This document shows, in pieces, positions 33,313 through 46,248 of a DNA stretch of 64,000 nt. Under the pieces are notes generated by a model. That model had not been told where the DNA came from and ran no database searches. It saw nothing but the letters and a program-made list of their open reading frames with translations. Origin of the DNA: Membranipora membranacea (taxonomy: Eukaryota; Bryozoa; Gymnolaemata; Cheilostomatida; Membraniporidae); contig OU612065.1 of the NCBI GenBank assembly GCA_914767715.1, forward strand, positions 31,310,001 to 31,374,000, given 5' to 3'. The position numbers were made by a program, and so were the translations under genes. The stretch's first letter is position 1; every line of letters starts with the position of its first letter.

Positions 33313-34451
33313 ATGTCTTTGAAATGGTTTATAAGCAGTTTTAAGTGTGTGGTGACATATAGGTGTGTCATGACTTTATAGTGAGGTTGTACGTTTGTCT
33401 TGTCAATGGTTGCAACCAGTAACCTTGCTTAAAAACTTTTCATCTTGATCTAACTTAATTGTTGAAAATAACGCTGGGCATGATCGAATGGATTGGACGA
33501 TAACAAAAAAATCCTTCCATCCCTGTTTATATTATTGTGCTCAACAATAATACGATTTTTTGCTTAGACTTCATATTATTTATGATTATTCACAGGAATC
33601 GTTGTGCCTGTGGATGAGAATGAGGTTGGGTGGAGAGAAGTTCCACAAATGATAGGCGAGCTAAAGAAAATGATCAAATCCATAGTCAGTAAAGACGGTA
33701 ACAGCTCAAAAGCAGCGGATGACCTGCAAGAGATTATCACGTAAGATATGCAGTTGTTAAAAATTTCACAATTTTTCAGACTGCAAGAATCCTATGTTGA
33801 ACTCCAAAAAGTTTGATATTTTCAGTAGTCTTCAGGAAGCAAAGATTGCACTAAGACGAGTGATAGAGATCCTTTTGCTTTCAGGAGCTTACTGTCCCTT
33901 TCTTTCAGTATATATCAAACAATTTCCAACAAAACAGTATTCGGACAGTTGTCCTCTCATTTTACAAGGTTAGACAACTCACTTCATATTTATTTCGCTC
34001 GTTGATTTTTCAAATTACATACTAGCCCAAAAATCTTTACTTATGGACGATCATGGATCGTCATTATCATATCATCATGATAGAATACGTCCCCTTTCCG
34101 CAAAATGTTGTTCTACAGAGGTAGCTTATTCCCAAATCATGCGGTCTTGGTTTTAACAGGATTGTATGTGATAATAACTTCTATGGCTAATAATTCATCT
34201 TGCCTATTTCAGTTAAGTATCTCTTTATTTATTCTTGTAGTTACGTGAAGTTCGCCAATGATGAGGGTGATTACGGACAAGGTCTCGAGCTCGGTAACGA
34301 TTTATTTTGCTATGGTGAGAATTCACTTCACGGTTATGTTAAATCTCTCATGCCGATGGCTTATATGCTGCTTGGGTACTCAGCATTTGAACAGATCATC
34401 TTGGCTCATTTAAACAAGCGAAGTAAAGACTCTGTAAGCTACCTTACCTGA

Positions 34452-35075
34452 TGATAATAGTTATCTGGTAGACCTTTCTCTGCCAATTCCCACACTTGCG
34501 GTCATCTTAAGAGTCCTGCACCTTTCTTGTATATATAAGACTTGAGTGGGTTTTCTTCTATACCCGTTTTTTAGAGGTTTCGTTTGCATTTGTTAGACAG
34601 TTATTTCATGATATTACACGATTTCAATAGATTTTTTATACATATCTGGTCTTACTTTTTTTTTAAATGTAACAGTCATACAGAAAAAGATATAAGCGTT
34701 TATAATTAAGCATTTTGTAGTGAAATAGATGTGCTAAGTACTAGTAATAGCTGGTGAAAATCATAATGGCTGGTAAAAATCTGTCCTGGCATATCAAGCA
34801 GGATTTACCACATTATCATACTCACAATATTCATAAAGATGATTGTAAAATACTCCCCCCCCCCATATCTATTTGCATGGGGTAAAATAGAAAATAGTAA
34901 ATAAGACATGTAAATACACACATAAGCATGCAAAACTTGGCCTTCATACGGAAAGTTTTCTAGAATGCAGATCATTTGGAAAATATTGATTATTATTATT
35001 ATTAGAATGCTAATCAGGTACTAATAACACTGCTATTTTCATGAGTATTTTCAGATCTTTTGGTTGAAATGTCGC
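34452..35075. other. Spacer between HPF1 copy 1 and M4 last exon
   Basis: AT-rich, with a short C run near 34855-34863 and an ATT repeat near 34988-35004. In copy 2 the ATT repeat is interrupted by about 430 bp of extra DNA. No gene seen. Confidence 0.6.
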
Positions 35076-35240
35076 TTAGATTTTCTTACAAGAAGGACAT
35101 GAGATGCCCACCACATCAAAGGCACTTTGCACATCCTTGGCATTTAGCTTGAGATCTTCAGCTGCACTCTCTACCCTGCAGGCACCACAGTGCATTGAGG
35201 TAGTAGGATTCCAAAACATCAGATTAGCAGTGTTGAACAC
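35076..35240 (-). pseudogene. M4 metalloprotease, orphan last exon
   Basis: Nearly identical to 62810-62974. It encodes VFNTANLMFWNPTTSMHCGA, then a Cys- and helix-rich tail ending CPSCKK plus one residue and a stop. This matches the C-terminal domain of the M4 family (W...A, then helices ending in a VG motif). No catalytic exons stand directly upstream on the minus strand before 37835, which already has its own last exon. It is therefore a remnant left at the end of duplication copy 1. Confidence 0.75.
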
Positions 35241-35349
35241 CTGACATAGAAAAAGTTTCAGGGTTTTATTTGTGATTTGATTATAGATTTCACAGTCAAC
35301 ACCCCGCTTGTTGTGAACTTCTGTACACTAGATAGTTGAGATGATTTGT

Positions 35350-37834
35350 GCACAGCAAATTAGTAAACTTCTTCGTATGGACCAATGTGACACTTTACTG
35401 AAATGTTTGTGGTTATAGAATGTCACAAATGTGACTTTAGTCCCTGATCCTGGTGTATTTAATAATGTAATTGCACCGAATCTGCTGGTCCAAGTTTTAT
35501 CAGTCGTTAGGCAAGGCTTAATCCTTGTTTTACCAAAATGTATTTTGCAATGTTGTGATTACATTGCGCGATCGTTATCAAATGAATCAAAAAGACTTTC
35601 TGTAAACAGAAAACTGGACTATGAGATAGTGATTATTATGTCGATATGATTATTACCTGTATTTTACCTTTAACACTAGTGTACATAAGTATATATTTCT
35701 TCGCCTTTGTCTGCAAACTTTTCGCTAACAAGCAGATGAGAAGCAGAGGTCTTTATCACTATGTTTCCATATGTCGACGTGACATCGGTTTTAGGCCCAA
35801 TTGATACATGGGCTTAGCATTTTGATTAACATGCGAACGAACGCATTTGTATCCTTCTTTCATTCGGAGGCAGGAATCGTTTTGATTCGCAACGAATATA
35901 TAAGGTGGCGTAAAGATCAATGGATAGCGCGCATAGAACGATATATTCTATGCGGGAGGACAATGTGTTTTCATCATGGAAATTGTTAGCATTCATCATG
36001 CGACATGGTTGTGGACCACTTAATCGAAGCGTTGAACTATAGTGAATCTCAACCCATGTTGGTAGCCAATATTAGCCCGCGTTGCCATAGGAAGTTGTGC
36101 AGAAATTTCAAGAGAAATGCACAAGAATAATGTTCCGGTATTTATTTCAGCAATTCCTAGGAATGACTAGGAGTTGTTTTTTATTGCATTTATATTGTTC
36201 CAACATCTTAAGCCAATATGCCGTACTATTATATAAAAAATGCAGCATGCTGCACTACCAAAAGTTGGAATTTCGGTTAACGCATCAACATCTCACATTT
36301 TCAACAAAAGTCGATTTTGCGACAGACATACTGCATAGATCTAGACAGCTTGGTTTGAAGGGATCTTGCTTTTATTTGAGACCATTGGAGATCGTAAACA
36401 CTGGATAACAACAACAAATAGAAGATTAGCAAATGAATGAAAATTGTGTGTATGTGTTCAATACGATACAATCAAACAATAATGCCAATCTTATTAATAT
36501 AAATATAAAACATAAACAAAAATACACATTTCTTATTACATTGTAAATTAATTAATAAGACATAATATCAAAACCATACCTTAGGTGCTTGGACCTGAGT
36601 ATGTTTGTCGAATGTTAGGATATATTACGTTCTATCAAAAATTGATAGAGACAAGCTGGAGCTTGAGCTGTCTCAAGTTTGAGTTGTGTGTATAACAGCT
36701 ACAACACAATTACATCATTTAGCTTACGGCAGCATATATTGGCAGCAAATTTAGCACGTCATAACTTTGGTGCCTAGCAATAAACCATGGTTTCCCCTAC
36801 AATCACCATTATGCTCCCTACAAAAGTTGCATGCTTGCCTAGAAATATAAAGGCCTTATTAATAACATACCATACCATACCTGGAACCACCCTTGGTTTT
36901 CATCACCATGGTTGCAAAACCTCCAGTTAATTTATAGTTAATTGTCAGGCCATACAACTGATGAGCTCAATCTTCATTAATCCAATTTAGCTTATTGCTT
37001 ACACTTATCTTCTGCCATTAACTTCATTGTTGGCTAACCAAGAACAACATTACATTGGAAAATAAATCTAAAGATACGCCTGCCTTCGTAAAGTAAGGTC
37101 CAAAACAAGGTATTTACATGATATAACACTTCTTCTGTTTCCCAGGAATTACTGGTCCCACATCAAACTTTTTAATTAATTTGATAACTGCTATCCAATA
37201 TCAACATAACAGTGGATAAAAACCCAGCACAGATCACTGAATTATCATACTTGTAACCTACATATCAACTGGAAATGCATTATAATAATTCTATAATCTC
37301 CCTAGATGATTAAAAATATATCTTTATTTTATTAGCTAGGAATTATTTTGTTTAGCTATTTGGCTTCACTGATGTTACCTAGCAACAAATTTCACTGGCT
37401 GAGGTAGATGTCAATGATAAATAATAGGTTTAGTAGATGTAAGTTAGCCATAAGCTTCCCTAATTCAAGACTATAGGCCAACAGTTCCCCCTGACAACAC
37501 TACACTCCTGTGAGAAAATCATTTCACATGTACAGCCAATATCGCAAAACCAGATTTGCACTTTAAGAGGAAAGAACGTCTCTCCGCATAGCCCTATGGA
37601 AGCTGGAAATGAAGTCAAAAAACTGAAAATATGAAACAGCAAAACAAAAATTTATTAAAACTGAAAAAAATCTGGACTATCTTTATATCTAAAGCCTGAG
37701 TTGTAAATTTGGCAAGGAAATGACAGGCATGGCGTTCAATGCATAACACAATGATAATTGATTAGAATAGCAAACAGAAGTGCCACATAGTGAACCTGGT
37801 ACATAGCACCAGATTGGATATGAGAGAGTTTCAC
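35350..37834. other. Intergenic, nothing recognised
   Basis: Unique AT-rich DNA between the duplication edge and the M4 gene. Frames at 35431-35649 and 36097-36408 have no recognisable domain. Confidence 0.5.
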
Positions 37835-39787
37835 TTATACACAAGATGCACAGGACACTCCGACAGCTATGAATGCCTCTGTGACAGCTGTCTTACTGTA
37901 TCCTCTGCTCTCTGCCGCTGTCTCTACTCCACAAGCACCACAGTGCATAGTCACCATCGGTGCCCAGTATAACAAGTTAGCATCAGTAAATACCTAAATA
38001 ATGATGGAAGAGTAGATGGAACAAATGATATAGGTGTGATTTGTGCGAGCAACAACCTAATTCCTAAAACAGATATGTTGATAATGTAACTATGGTTATC
38101 TCACATATTTTACAAATGTATGTATTTATGTATGTATGTACCTTTATTATATCACTACTGATAAATAAAATTGCTGGAATGCTGATAAAACTGTAAAATG
38201 AGCTCATAAAATGCAGGTATAAATAGAAAAAATCGATTCAAGTCGTGTTTTATAACATACTGCAAGCAAAACAAATTGATGAGATAGGTGGGAAGAGTTT
38301 TTCTCAAATTTTGGAGAGAAACCCTGTTACCTCCCTGATATAATTAATGCCCATACAATTAAATATGATAACAGGAAAAATGCAGCAATATTCTTGAAAG
38401 CAAACAGTATACATCCGGATCAAGTTACCAATTAAATACAATACAGCATATTTAGCCATACCTCAAATGACATTATATAGTTCCAGCCAGCTGTGTTTTT
38501 CAGTAGACACCAAGTTTTGTTGTACACTCATGATGAGTTATGCACGTCTAAGTTATCTGTGTACTGACTGTAATGGTCTATAGCACCTGTGAAATAATAT
38601 AAATAGTTGGCATATCATATATTCTAGTGAACAATAATTATGCATTACATTATCTGTGCTGACAACAATGGTCTCAAATAATAAATTGTCACCAATCACA
38701 TAATTCACATTTATAGCTAAGTTTAATTTGCACGAACAAGACCATTTCTACGGATAGAACAATTGGATTGATTTCAAGATTACACTATTTGCAATTGTAT
38801 CTCTGATCAAAAGGGGCAGTTTAGTCTAAGTTTATAACTTGTACCTGCCCACTATTATGGATTTTGACCTAAGATGGTCTTCTGAAAAAACAGGGGGGGG
38901 GGTGAGAGGGGGTGCAAGAGAATGGGGGGCTCAGACTATTATAGGGTTACACATATCTGTTAACATAATATGTACCTAATCGTTTCGGATTACACATATC
39001 TCTCATGGAGTCTATAGACATATTTCCTGGTTTGACTATGTCTTCCCCTAGTAGAGTGTTCGTCTTCTGTTTGAAATGTATATCACATGTCTCCCCTGCA
39101 ATCAATATTTGCAAAACCATGTACATAAGAATTGTATGTCACAGAAATATGTTGGATTTTCACTACCTTTGGCAGTTAGATACAAAGATTAGTCGAATCA
39201 AATTCTTCAAAAAACAGCATTTTACAGCAGTAGACGCATTGTATGCCCATGCCATTATTATTACGAACCAGGCAAAAAGCGGACCTATGATCTAACCATC
39301 ATTTCTGAGTTGCCAGAGTCATTACTGAGTCCTAGAGACCTGGATACAGGGAATATCACATAATTTTGTAGGACTCTTGTTGAAGGCAAACAGTTTAGTT
39401 GAAACTTGTCCTTGGAATTGATGAGAGATCAGTTTTATTTAGTCGTTTCTATGTTTACAGCATCACCTAATGTGTGTTATTCTCTGTGGTTGTTGGGAAG
39501 AGATAACTCCAAATTGAAGCAGTTAATATAAAATGCAATATACAAATTCAAGCAAGGGGTGGAATCCCTTGGAGTTAGCCTTGGTATGAAATTCTGTTAT
39601 GGAGAAGTTAATGGCAAACCAAAAGGGATTCAAACACAAAATACTCAACGAGAGGAGAGGAGAGTGAAGGAAATTGTTGTTTGTTTTTACAGACCAAGAA
39701 AAGAACAAAAAATACCAGTACTTCAGGTTCTTTAGTCCAGGATTGCCTTGTATGTATCTATAATGAAGCTACAATAAGGTATCTTAC

Positions 39788-39927
39788 CTAAGATATCTGA
39801 GTAAGCTTCGTTTATTGCTCCAGGCTCCATCCAGTATTCCATGAATCCTCCATGCCACTCGGTTATGGCGTGTGCTATCTCATGACAAACGATATCCAAC
39901 GCTGTCAACGGATATGTCAGATCCTTG
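39788..39927 (-). CDS. M4 gene 1 zinc-site exon
   Basis: Acceptor TTGTAG, donor GTAAGA. It encodes LDIVCHEIAHAITEWHGG (zinc-binding His-Glu-x-x-His, Glu being catalytic) followed by EPGAINEAYSDILG, whose Glu is the third zinc ligand. All key residues are present. The reading phase matches the exons on either side. Confidence 0.9.
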
Positions 39928-40649
39928 CTACAATATAAAGATGTATACAGCAGAGGGTACTGGGGGCTGGAACAATCAACCTTGAAAGCTCTCCCAGTGG
40001 GACCCGGACCCACAACTCCTGCGGTACCTATCACCTAACAGTGAATACCAACCATCTCACCATCCCCACCGTTAATAAGTGGTATTAGGCAGTAATAGGT
40101 TTTAGGCATTTGATAATATAAACAATTTGAGACTTTCTTGTGTCTACATAAGATGGGATTTATCATGCCGTTTCTTGATCTAAGCATTGTAATTTAAATT
40201 CCGGAGGTCGATTTCCACACATTGTAATATACTATGGATTGTGGGTAAAAACTGAGATTATTAGCAGTTTTCTTTGTTCCCGCAAAGTATATAAATTTCC
40301 TTGGTTATTTATGCATTAACAACGCTATCCATAAATCTTGTTTACAAAAACCATTACAAAGATTGGGTTGAAAAGACATATATTCTCTAATCTAACATCA
40401 ACTTACTTTTCCTTCAATTATTTATTAAGTTATTCTGAATATGTTGTGTACTAACCCATCACCGAAGACAAAAGAATGTCCGTTGAAGAATGCATTCTGA
40501 TACTGGTAGCCATAATGTGTGTACAGCAACAGTTTGGAATCGTTTGTTCCTGGAAATTCAATCGGTGATTGTTGAAAGATGAGGTTGGCTTCAATTTCAT
40601 TTTCAAAAATCTCTGACAGGTTCAACCGCCAGCAGAGGAGCCTAGTCTA

Positions 40650-40762
40650 TTTCAGTGCAGTTAGCCAATGTGTTTGCTTTGATGTGATTGGCCGCTGGTA
40701 GGAAAGTCCTATCGACCTACCAGCCAGTCAAAGTCCGCACATTGGCTATTGTGTACTCTAAT
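40650..40762. mobile_element. Small inverted-repeat element in M4 intron
   Basis: The arms start TTAGCCAATGTG and end CACATTGGCTA, with further pairing around GGCCGCTGGTAGG and CCTACCAGCC. About 110 bp, lying in the intron after exon 40837-41032. MITE-like. Target duplication not resolved. Confidence 0.5.
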
Positions 40763-43257
40763 CAAACTTTCTAGACACATCACCAATTCTAAAAAATAAG
40801 GCTGGTGGCCATGCGGAATTTTACTGTTTTACTCACTGTAAGGCTGGATATCGTTCCCCATGATCTCTCTCCACAAATCCACAAAGTGACCTCCGTACAG
40901 ATGTGCCTCATTTCTCGGGCTATATCCCCCTGTCCAGTCTACAAGATCCCAGTCCTCATTCTCAGCACGAGGGCAGACAAATTTAGATCTAGTGTAATTT
41001 GATAGGTATCTCTTGTTCCAAATGTCAAACACCTGACGAAGGAAGAGACATGTAAAACTGACAATGTGAGGAGCATAATGAACTAAATCAATTAAATCGG
41101 TACTATATAGTTACAATTCGCTGATTTATTCATTTCAGAAACTTTGAGTTGTCAAGACTGAATTTTTAAAAAGATTATTATTTACATTATAGAGAAAAAT
41201 TTGAATTAATGTTAACGTTTGATATCAAGATATACTATCTCTGAAATGAGCCAAAATGTCAGGGACCTTACAACGCTCACTTGGCCCTCAGCACAAGGCC
41301 ATGCAACTCTAAAAGATGGCAAGCTTGGATCAGACCTATTCAAACACAAAGTCGACTTATGTTGGGTGTGGAATATCTGACCCACCTCTACTCTCCTGTT
41401 GTTGTCCTGATGCCAGCAGTACCATCCTTCTCTCTCTACTGTTATATCATGGTACCCCTTCCCTATTTTCTTGTTACCCACTATGGCCCGGACTGTAGTC
41501 GTTCGAGTCGTCTTTGGCTCTATGTACTGGAGGCCATTCCAGGTTCTCTCTACTAGTCTCGTGTGAGCGTTAACCAATCCTGAAAAAAATTTGTACAATT
41601 TTGGAGTAAAAAATGCATAATGTTTAGCAAAAATTTGGAAGTAATTCAGCATGTGTGTAAGCCGATAGAGTTAGAGTTAGATTCATTGTACTGCCTGCAT
41701 ACCAGGTTGTTTTCAAGAACAACTGCATTGGATGCTTTCTATTTACCACAATTGGTAGTTCAGTGGAGCAACTCTATTGAATCTATCTATGATGTATGCT
41801 GGTACAGGACCAAATCCTCTCCCTGGTCTCACACCATCCTTCCAGTCGACATAGTAGGACAACTTCCAGACCAACTTATCAAAACCATTGTTCTATAATA
41901 TCAATTCATTATGATAGAGGTTTAGAAACAGTATATAACTGGAGAAAAGTAATATCATTGATTTAGTGTACAGGCTATAAATTTAGAGTTTTAATTGCAA
42001 AGACAAGGAAATTTACGCAATTTGATATTTTGAATATTACATTCTCAGATAGACCCCCGGAGGTATTGTAACAATATTCAACTTTTGTTGGTTCCAGAGG
42101 AAACAATCCACATCCTCTCAAATGTTTTTTAGGATCCTATACTGACTCAATTTACCGTGGGCAGTTAAGTGACATCGATACGAAATGTCTAAGCAGATTT
42201 GGCTTAAGACTTATGTCCCTTTTTCTGTCTCCCATCATATGTTTAAATTACAATACTGAGCAGAGCCACCCACCGAGGGAAGTATCTGAAGTTGGGCTTT
42301 GTCGATTCTCCAGTCTACGTCTCTAAGCCTGTCATGATTCCATTGTTGCTTCAGCGCTGACATGGTGTCTGCTGCCGAGAACTTTGGTCTTGTATCTAAC
42401 AGGCTGTTCTTGCTGCCCAAAAATCCTTGGATCTTGTTTATTCTTCCTGTGAAATAGGAGATGACATTTTGCATTATTAAATGGTCGATATTTTAGCATA
42501 TAGATGTACAGTCTTCTAAGAAAAATGAAAATCATATTGTTTTTTATTTCATACAGTCTATTAAAATCATGAACATAAAAATAAATATAAAAAACAAACA
42601 AACTAATAGAAATAATAATTAACGCAATAAAAAAAGCTATTGGAATGCTTATGATTGGCACTTACCAAATTTGTCACTATTTGTAGTAATCACAGAGCCA
42701 TAAACACGGATACCATCTATTGTTTGTGACCATTTGGACACTCGACCTATTTGTTTGATTTTGTTGAATGATGTCTGACTTTATTGCCCCTTTCCTCTTC
42801 CACTCATAAATCCCCTACGACTACTGAGTGATTGGAGCGAAGATAGTTCTCGCTGCAAGAGTTGATCAGGTGTTGTGAACATGGGTGACACATTCCTTGC
42901 CTGAATGACTTTTGGTCTGCACGCATTACCTGATAGAAAATAAACCATGAATAATTTATAGTCACATTTTATAATCACATTTTGTATTATGCTCAAATAA
43001 AATACAAAGAAACAAAAAATAATTCGTTTTTATGGATAAGCAATGCATTTTTGACTTGCTAGTGGGGAGACAACCACTCTGCTCACAAAGTGGTCAGTCA
43101 AGTAAAATATTTTTGGGTGTAAATGTTGACCTGGTTGTTCCTCCTAAGAAAGACCTGAGAACGGCATTTTGGGTTTAATATGTCAAACAAATTTTATGGC
43201 ATACTTACACATTACTAGCAGGGTCCAAAGAACCAGCAGAGATAGCTCCAGACGCAT

Positions 43258-45901
43258 GGTGCGGATACCTGATCTCTGATCTCAGTGCAAGTCACACTTG
43301 AACAAAATCAAAAATCCCATCTGTAGTCAATAGCAGTCATTTGTTAGTTTTATACCTTGATGTATCCATGGTGATATGGCAGTGTTTTAAAAAAAAATAC
43401 CAGTCAAAGTGTATAACACTAATTATCACCCTGTAATCATCAATTGGAATATTAATTATGGTCAGTAAATTTGCAGCATGGTGACTATGCCAGTAACACT
43501 CTGTTCCTCAAAATCGTCAGTTTATGATTATTGAATTCACAGCTGTACGATGATTATTTTATGTCCACCATGGTAGAATTAGATGACCATTTGGTGTAAC
43601 CCTCTTTTCCTCAATTTAATCTTTTGTTTTGTGACATATCTGCAGATGTAAAGAAACATTAATTACCTTTATCCCTTTATAAAATATTTATAGGAAATAA
43701 ATCTAGTCAAAGGGGTTTTATCTCCAAAACACCATTAAACATCAGATCAAGCGTAGATATGCAACTGCCTAGACTTAGGACTAATCCCTCTTCCTTGTTT
43801 GAGTTTAAATGTCAGATGTGAGGGGAAGGGCTTACTGTCTCCAAAAAACATAAAAATTGTTTACAATGCAAATGTCTAATGGTCTAAACACACTTGAGAG
43901 GTTGCAACCTCAGCGGATCCTCAATGAGTTTTCATATACACATCAATCCTCTGAGGCTCAGCTGAGGCTTATCTGTTAGTAATGCAACGTCATGCAAACC
44001 GCTCTGCACTCTGAGGTTGCAACCGCTGGTCAACTTCCAAATGTGTTTTGACCATAAGAGTTATATAAACTGGCTGTTTATGACAATTAAAGAAAACATG
44101 ATCTGGCTTTAAAAAACCATTGGAATATTGGATCATAATATACTATTTACTACTATTTTTACTCATAACCTCTGGGCTAATTGATCAATCACCTTCTTAC
44201 TTACACATTAAATCCATCAATGTCACCAATAACATATTGTAGAGTTTCAAGGATGGATGCCCATAAATTCCGAAGCTATAGCTGGATAAAAAACACTCCT
44301 CTCCATTATGTTTAATTGCTTTTTTTGATTGCTCCCTGCATGTCACAATAGTCATGACTTGTCACACATAACATTATTTCAGACTAGTGAAAGTATTGGC
44401 TGTTGTGATAAATGCTTTGATGGTAGCGCTAGAGATAGCTTAGGAAATTTATCTTGAGCTACTCTACAAACTTAAAGTTAAACTGCCAGTGAAATTAACA
44501 GTGTAACTTTACCAGTATTTGCTTCTCGATTCGAAGCTGTTTATTTGTTACTGTGACTTTATTTTATAGAAATTATTTTAGTGCACTGGTTCAAGGATAA
44601 ACCGAAGTCAAAGAGCCGAAAGGAAAGTTTGACCCAAATTACAAGTTGAAAACATTTTATGGTAGCAAAGACAAAAAGTGGACAAAAGTAAAAATCTATG
44701 ATATAAGTACTCTCCCAATCAAATTTCTCCATCAATAACAAAATTTGACAAGAAGAGTTAAAAGCCACTTGTGATCAGATTTGTAAATGATTCACAGACA
44801 GCACTGCATTTGACAGTATTATACTCAAGCCGATTTATCCATCTATAAATGTTTATTGTTTGAACATAGATTCGGGCACAAGTTATATGGGAACATAAAA
44901 TACACAAGAGAAAAACACGGCTGTACCTGATCAGGCCGAGATGTCACCTCTAAACTCATAGCTGATGAATCAGTGGAGATTAGAATAACGTTAGGGTATA
45001 ATCTCTGTGGTGAAAAAAAGTTTTTTTAAAAGTGGTATAATCTTTCACTTTGAAAATAAAACTTCTGGTAATATCCCATAAATAGTTAATTATGGTACGT
45101 TACTCCTTTGGTACTATATTAATCAGTGATATGGTTTTCATGGTTATGTGCTTTCATATTTAATCTTTGATGGATTAATTGATAATTGACCAGGTTGATA
45201 TTTGATCAAATGTAGCACAAGCTTACTCCAACTGGTATAGAAGGATGATTCAATCATTCAAAATGCTGCAGTGATTCAGATACATCGTTTTAATCTTTTC
45301 AATTATTATTTTTTTATTGTTTTTGTGTCTATTGTTGACTTCTGAGATCCTTGTTAGAACAAGCCCACTATAGCTATTCACATCCATGAGAAATTTTGCC
45401 AAAGAATTATCGATTTACGACCAGGTGTATCTCATTTCATTGTCCTGGTCCCATCCTCACCACAACCGCAATAAGCCAAAAGCACTGAAAATAAGGTGCA
45501 TGAACTGACAATAATATGCTACATTACAATTAATTTTTGAAGCTTTATTCCATCTGAGCGGAAAAGAAAACATCACATATTTATTTTATGCTTTACAATT
45601 TAAATGGATATTAGATTTGCCTGTCCTTGCAAGCATTAGAGAGACACTGCAAATACTACCACAAACTAGTTTTCTGTCCATGCATTCTGAGAAACTTATT
45701 TGATAAGTTATGTCTGGAATTGTTTTGATAGAAGTACTCTGCGCGTTCTAAGCCCAAGTTTTCATTACAATGACAGTTTTCACCTCTAGAGTACAGATGC
45801 TTGGTCCATGGTACTCAAGCTGCACTCTATATCCTTGCCCGCCAGAATTATGGCTATATTGACGAGACAGAGGGATCTTTTACAGCAAGGTGTAAACTTA
45901 C
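43258..45901. other. Upstream of M4 gene 1, mostly nothing recognised
   Basis: It would hold the M4 promoter. It contains a MITE-like palindrome at 43879-44055. No other gene is supported. Confidence 0.5.
43879..44055. mobile_element. MITE-like palindrome
   Basis: The ends ATGGTCTAAACACACTTGAG and the complement of AAATGTGTTTTGACCAT pair, and an inner GAGGTTGCAACC is matched by GGTTGCAACC on the other arm. About 177 bp with no coding. Confidence 0.6.
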
Positions 45902-46248
45902 AGTGGACCTCCAGTATTTTTAGTCCTAGGTTAGGGTAAATGGTTGTCAGTAGATCAATAAGGACTGCCGGCGCCATGAATATAACTTGTACGTCAGAGA
46001 TCGCAAGAGGATTCTTTTCTTATCTTTCTTGAAAGAACAGGCAACAAGAGTGTATTTTTCTATTTGAAGAACTCACTGTTCTTATCTTGAGCTAGCAATT
46101 CTGTGATTGTCATTATTATTTTGTGATGGAAGTCTACTGTATGATAATATGTTGTTTTGTTCAAAAGTTCCATGTCAGTGTTTGCCCTCCCCTCGCATAA
46201 TGTATCACCTAAGTAGCCAGGATATGTTGAATTTGGCATTGAGAACAC
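45902..46248 (-). CDS. Two exons of an unidentified spliced gene
   Basis: Exon 46077-46248 has an AAG acceptor and an A|GTGAGT donor. Exon 45902-45964 has a GGCAG acceptor and a T|GTAAGT donor. The phases match (0 in, 1 out, 1 out). The first encodes VFSMPNSTYPGYLGDTLCEG then NTDMELLNKTTYYHTVDFHH; the second gives ILIDLLTTIYPNLGLKILEV. There are two N-glycosylation-like sites (NST, NKT), so an extracellular protein is possible. I do not recognise the family, and neither the first nor the last exon was found. Matched splice phases are the main support. Confidence 0.5.

Larger units (their letters stand above)
30077..34451 (+). pseudogene. HPF1: HPF1 (histone PARylation factor 1), copy 1, damaged
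   Basis: Exon 1 (30077-30285) has an acidic and Lys-rich start, then DMPQDFYDFWDKIHEINPEN, like the vertebrate HPF1 N-terminal block. Next recognised: 31091 to about 31330 (KYHIGYYRDSP), 31607 to about 31680 (LREKLEAVMKEKGY), 33596-33740 (GIVVPVDENEVGWREVP) and 34241-34451 (YVKFANDEGDYGQGLELGND to the stop). HPF1 binds PARP1/2 and supplies a Glu that completes the active site for serine ADP-ribosylation. That residue appears retained in FANDE. The Tyr of the Tyr-Arg pair is Trp here (VGWRE). Compared with copy 2, seven bases are missing after GYYRDSPS (near 31141), causing a frameshift, and the exon covering the middle of the protein is not found. A LINE sits in the intron. Probably a pseudogene, unless the deletion is a sequence error. 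Confidence 0.82.
22926..35349. repeat. Segmental duplication, copy 1
   Basis: Collinear with 46945-63083. Homology begins at GAGCTCGACC and ends shortly after GATAGTTGAGATGATTTG. It holds caspase relics, ANK-caspase B, HPF1 copy 1 and an M4 last exon. Copy-specific insertions here are a LINE (31958-33312) and a second hairpin arm (29136-29268). Confidence 0.88.
37835..43257 (-). pseudogene. Secreted M4 metalloprotease, gene 1, with in-frame stops
   Basis: Exons on the minus strand: 43209-43257 (signal peptide MRLELSLLVLWTLLVM), 42666-42929 (FTP propeptide, QTIDGIRVYGSVI), 42274-42446, 41892 to about 41790 (propeptide, KLVWKLSYYVDWKDG), 41281-41579, 40837-41032 (NEAHLYGGHF), 40456-40612 (NAFFNGHSFVFGDG), 39788-39927 (HEIAHAITEW..NEAYSD), 38976-39095, 38462-38586 (DHYSQY..DVH) and 37835-37993 (C-terminal domain). 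Phases agree at nearly all junctions, except between 41892 and 41579. HEIAH with a downstream Glu in NEAYSD is the M4 zinc site, and VH is the second catalytic His. A TAA (42781-42783) and a TGA (38528-38530) interrupt exons that otherwise read through. The protein would be secreted and cut proteins, but this copy looks inactivated. Confidence 0.85.

Noticed and set aside
36097-36408. 103-codon frame as a gene
   Set aside because: No domain, no splice context and no second copy to show conservation.
39928-40034. Extension of the M4 zinc exon upstream
   Set aside because: The open frame continues, but an acceptor at 39928-39929 joins in the correct phase to the GDG end of the previous exon, so the extra residues are intron.
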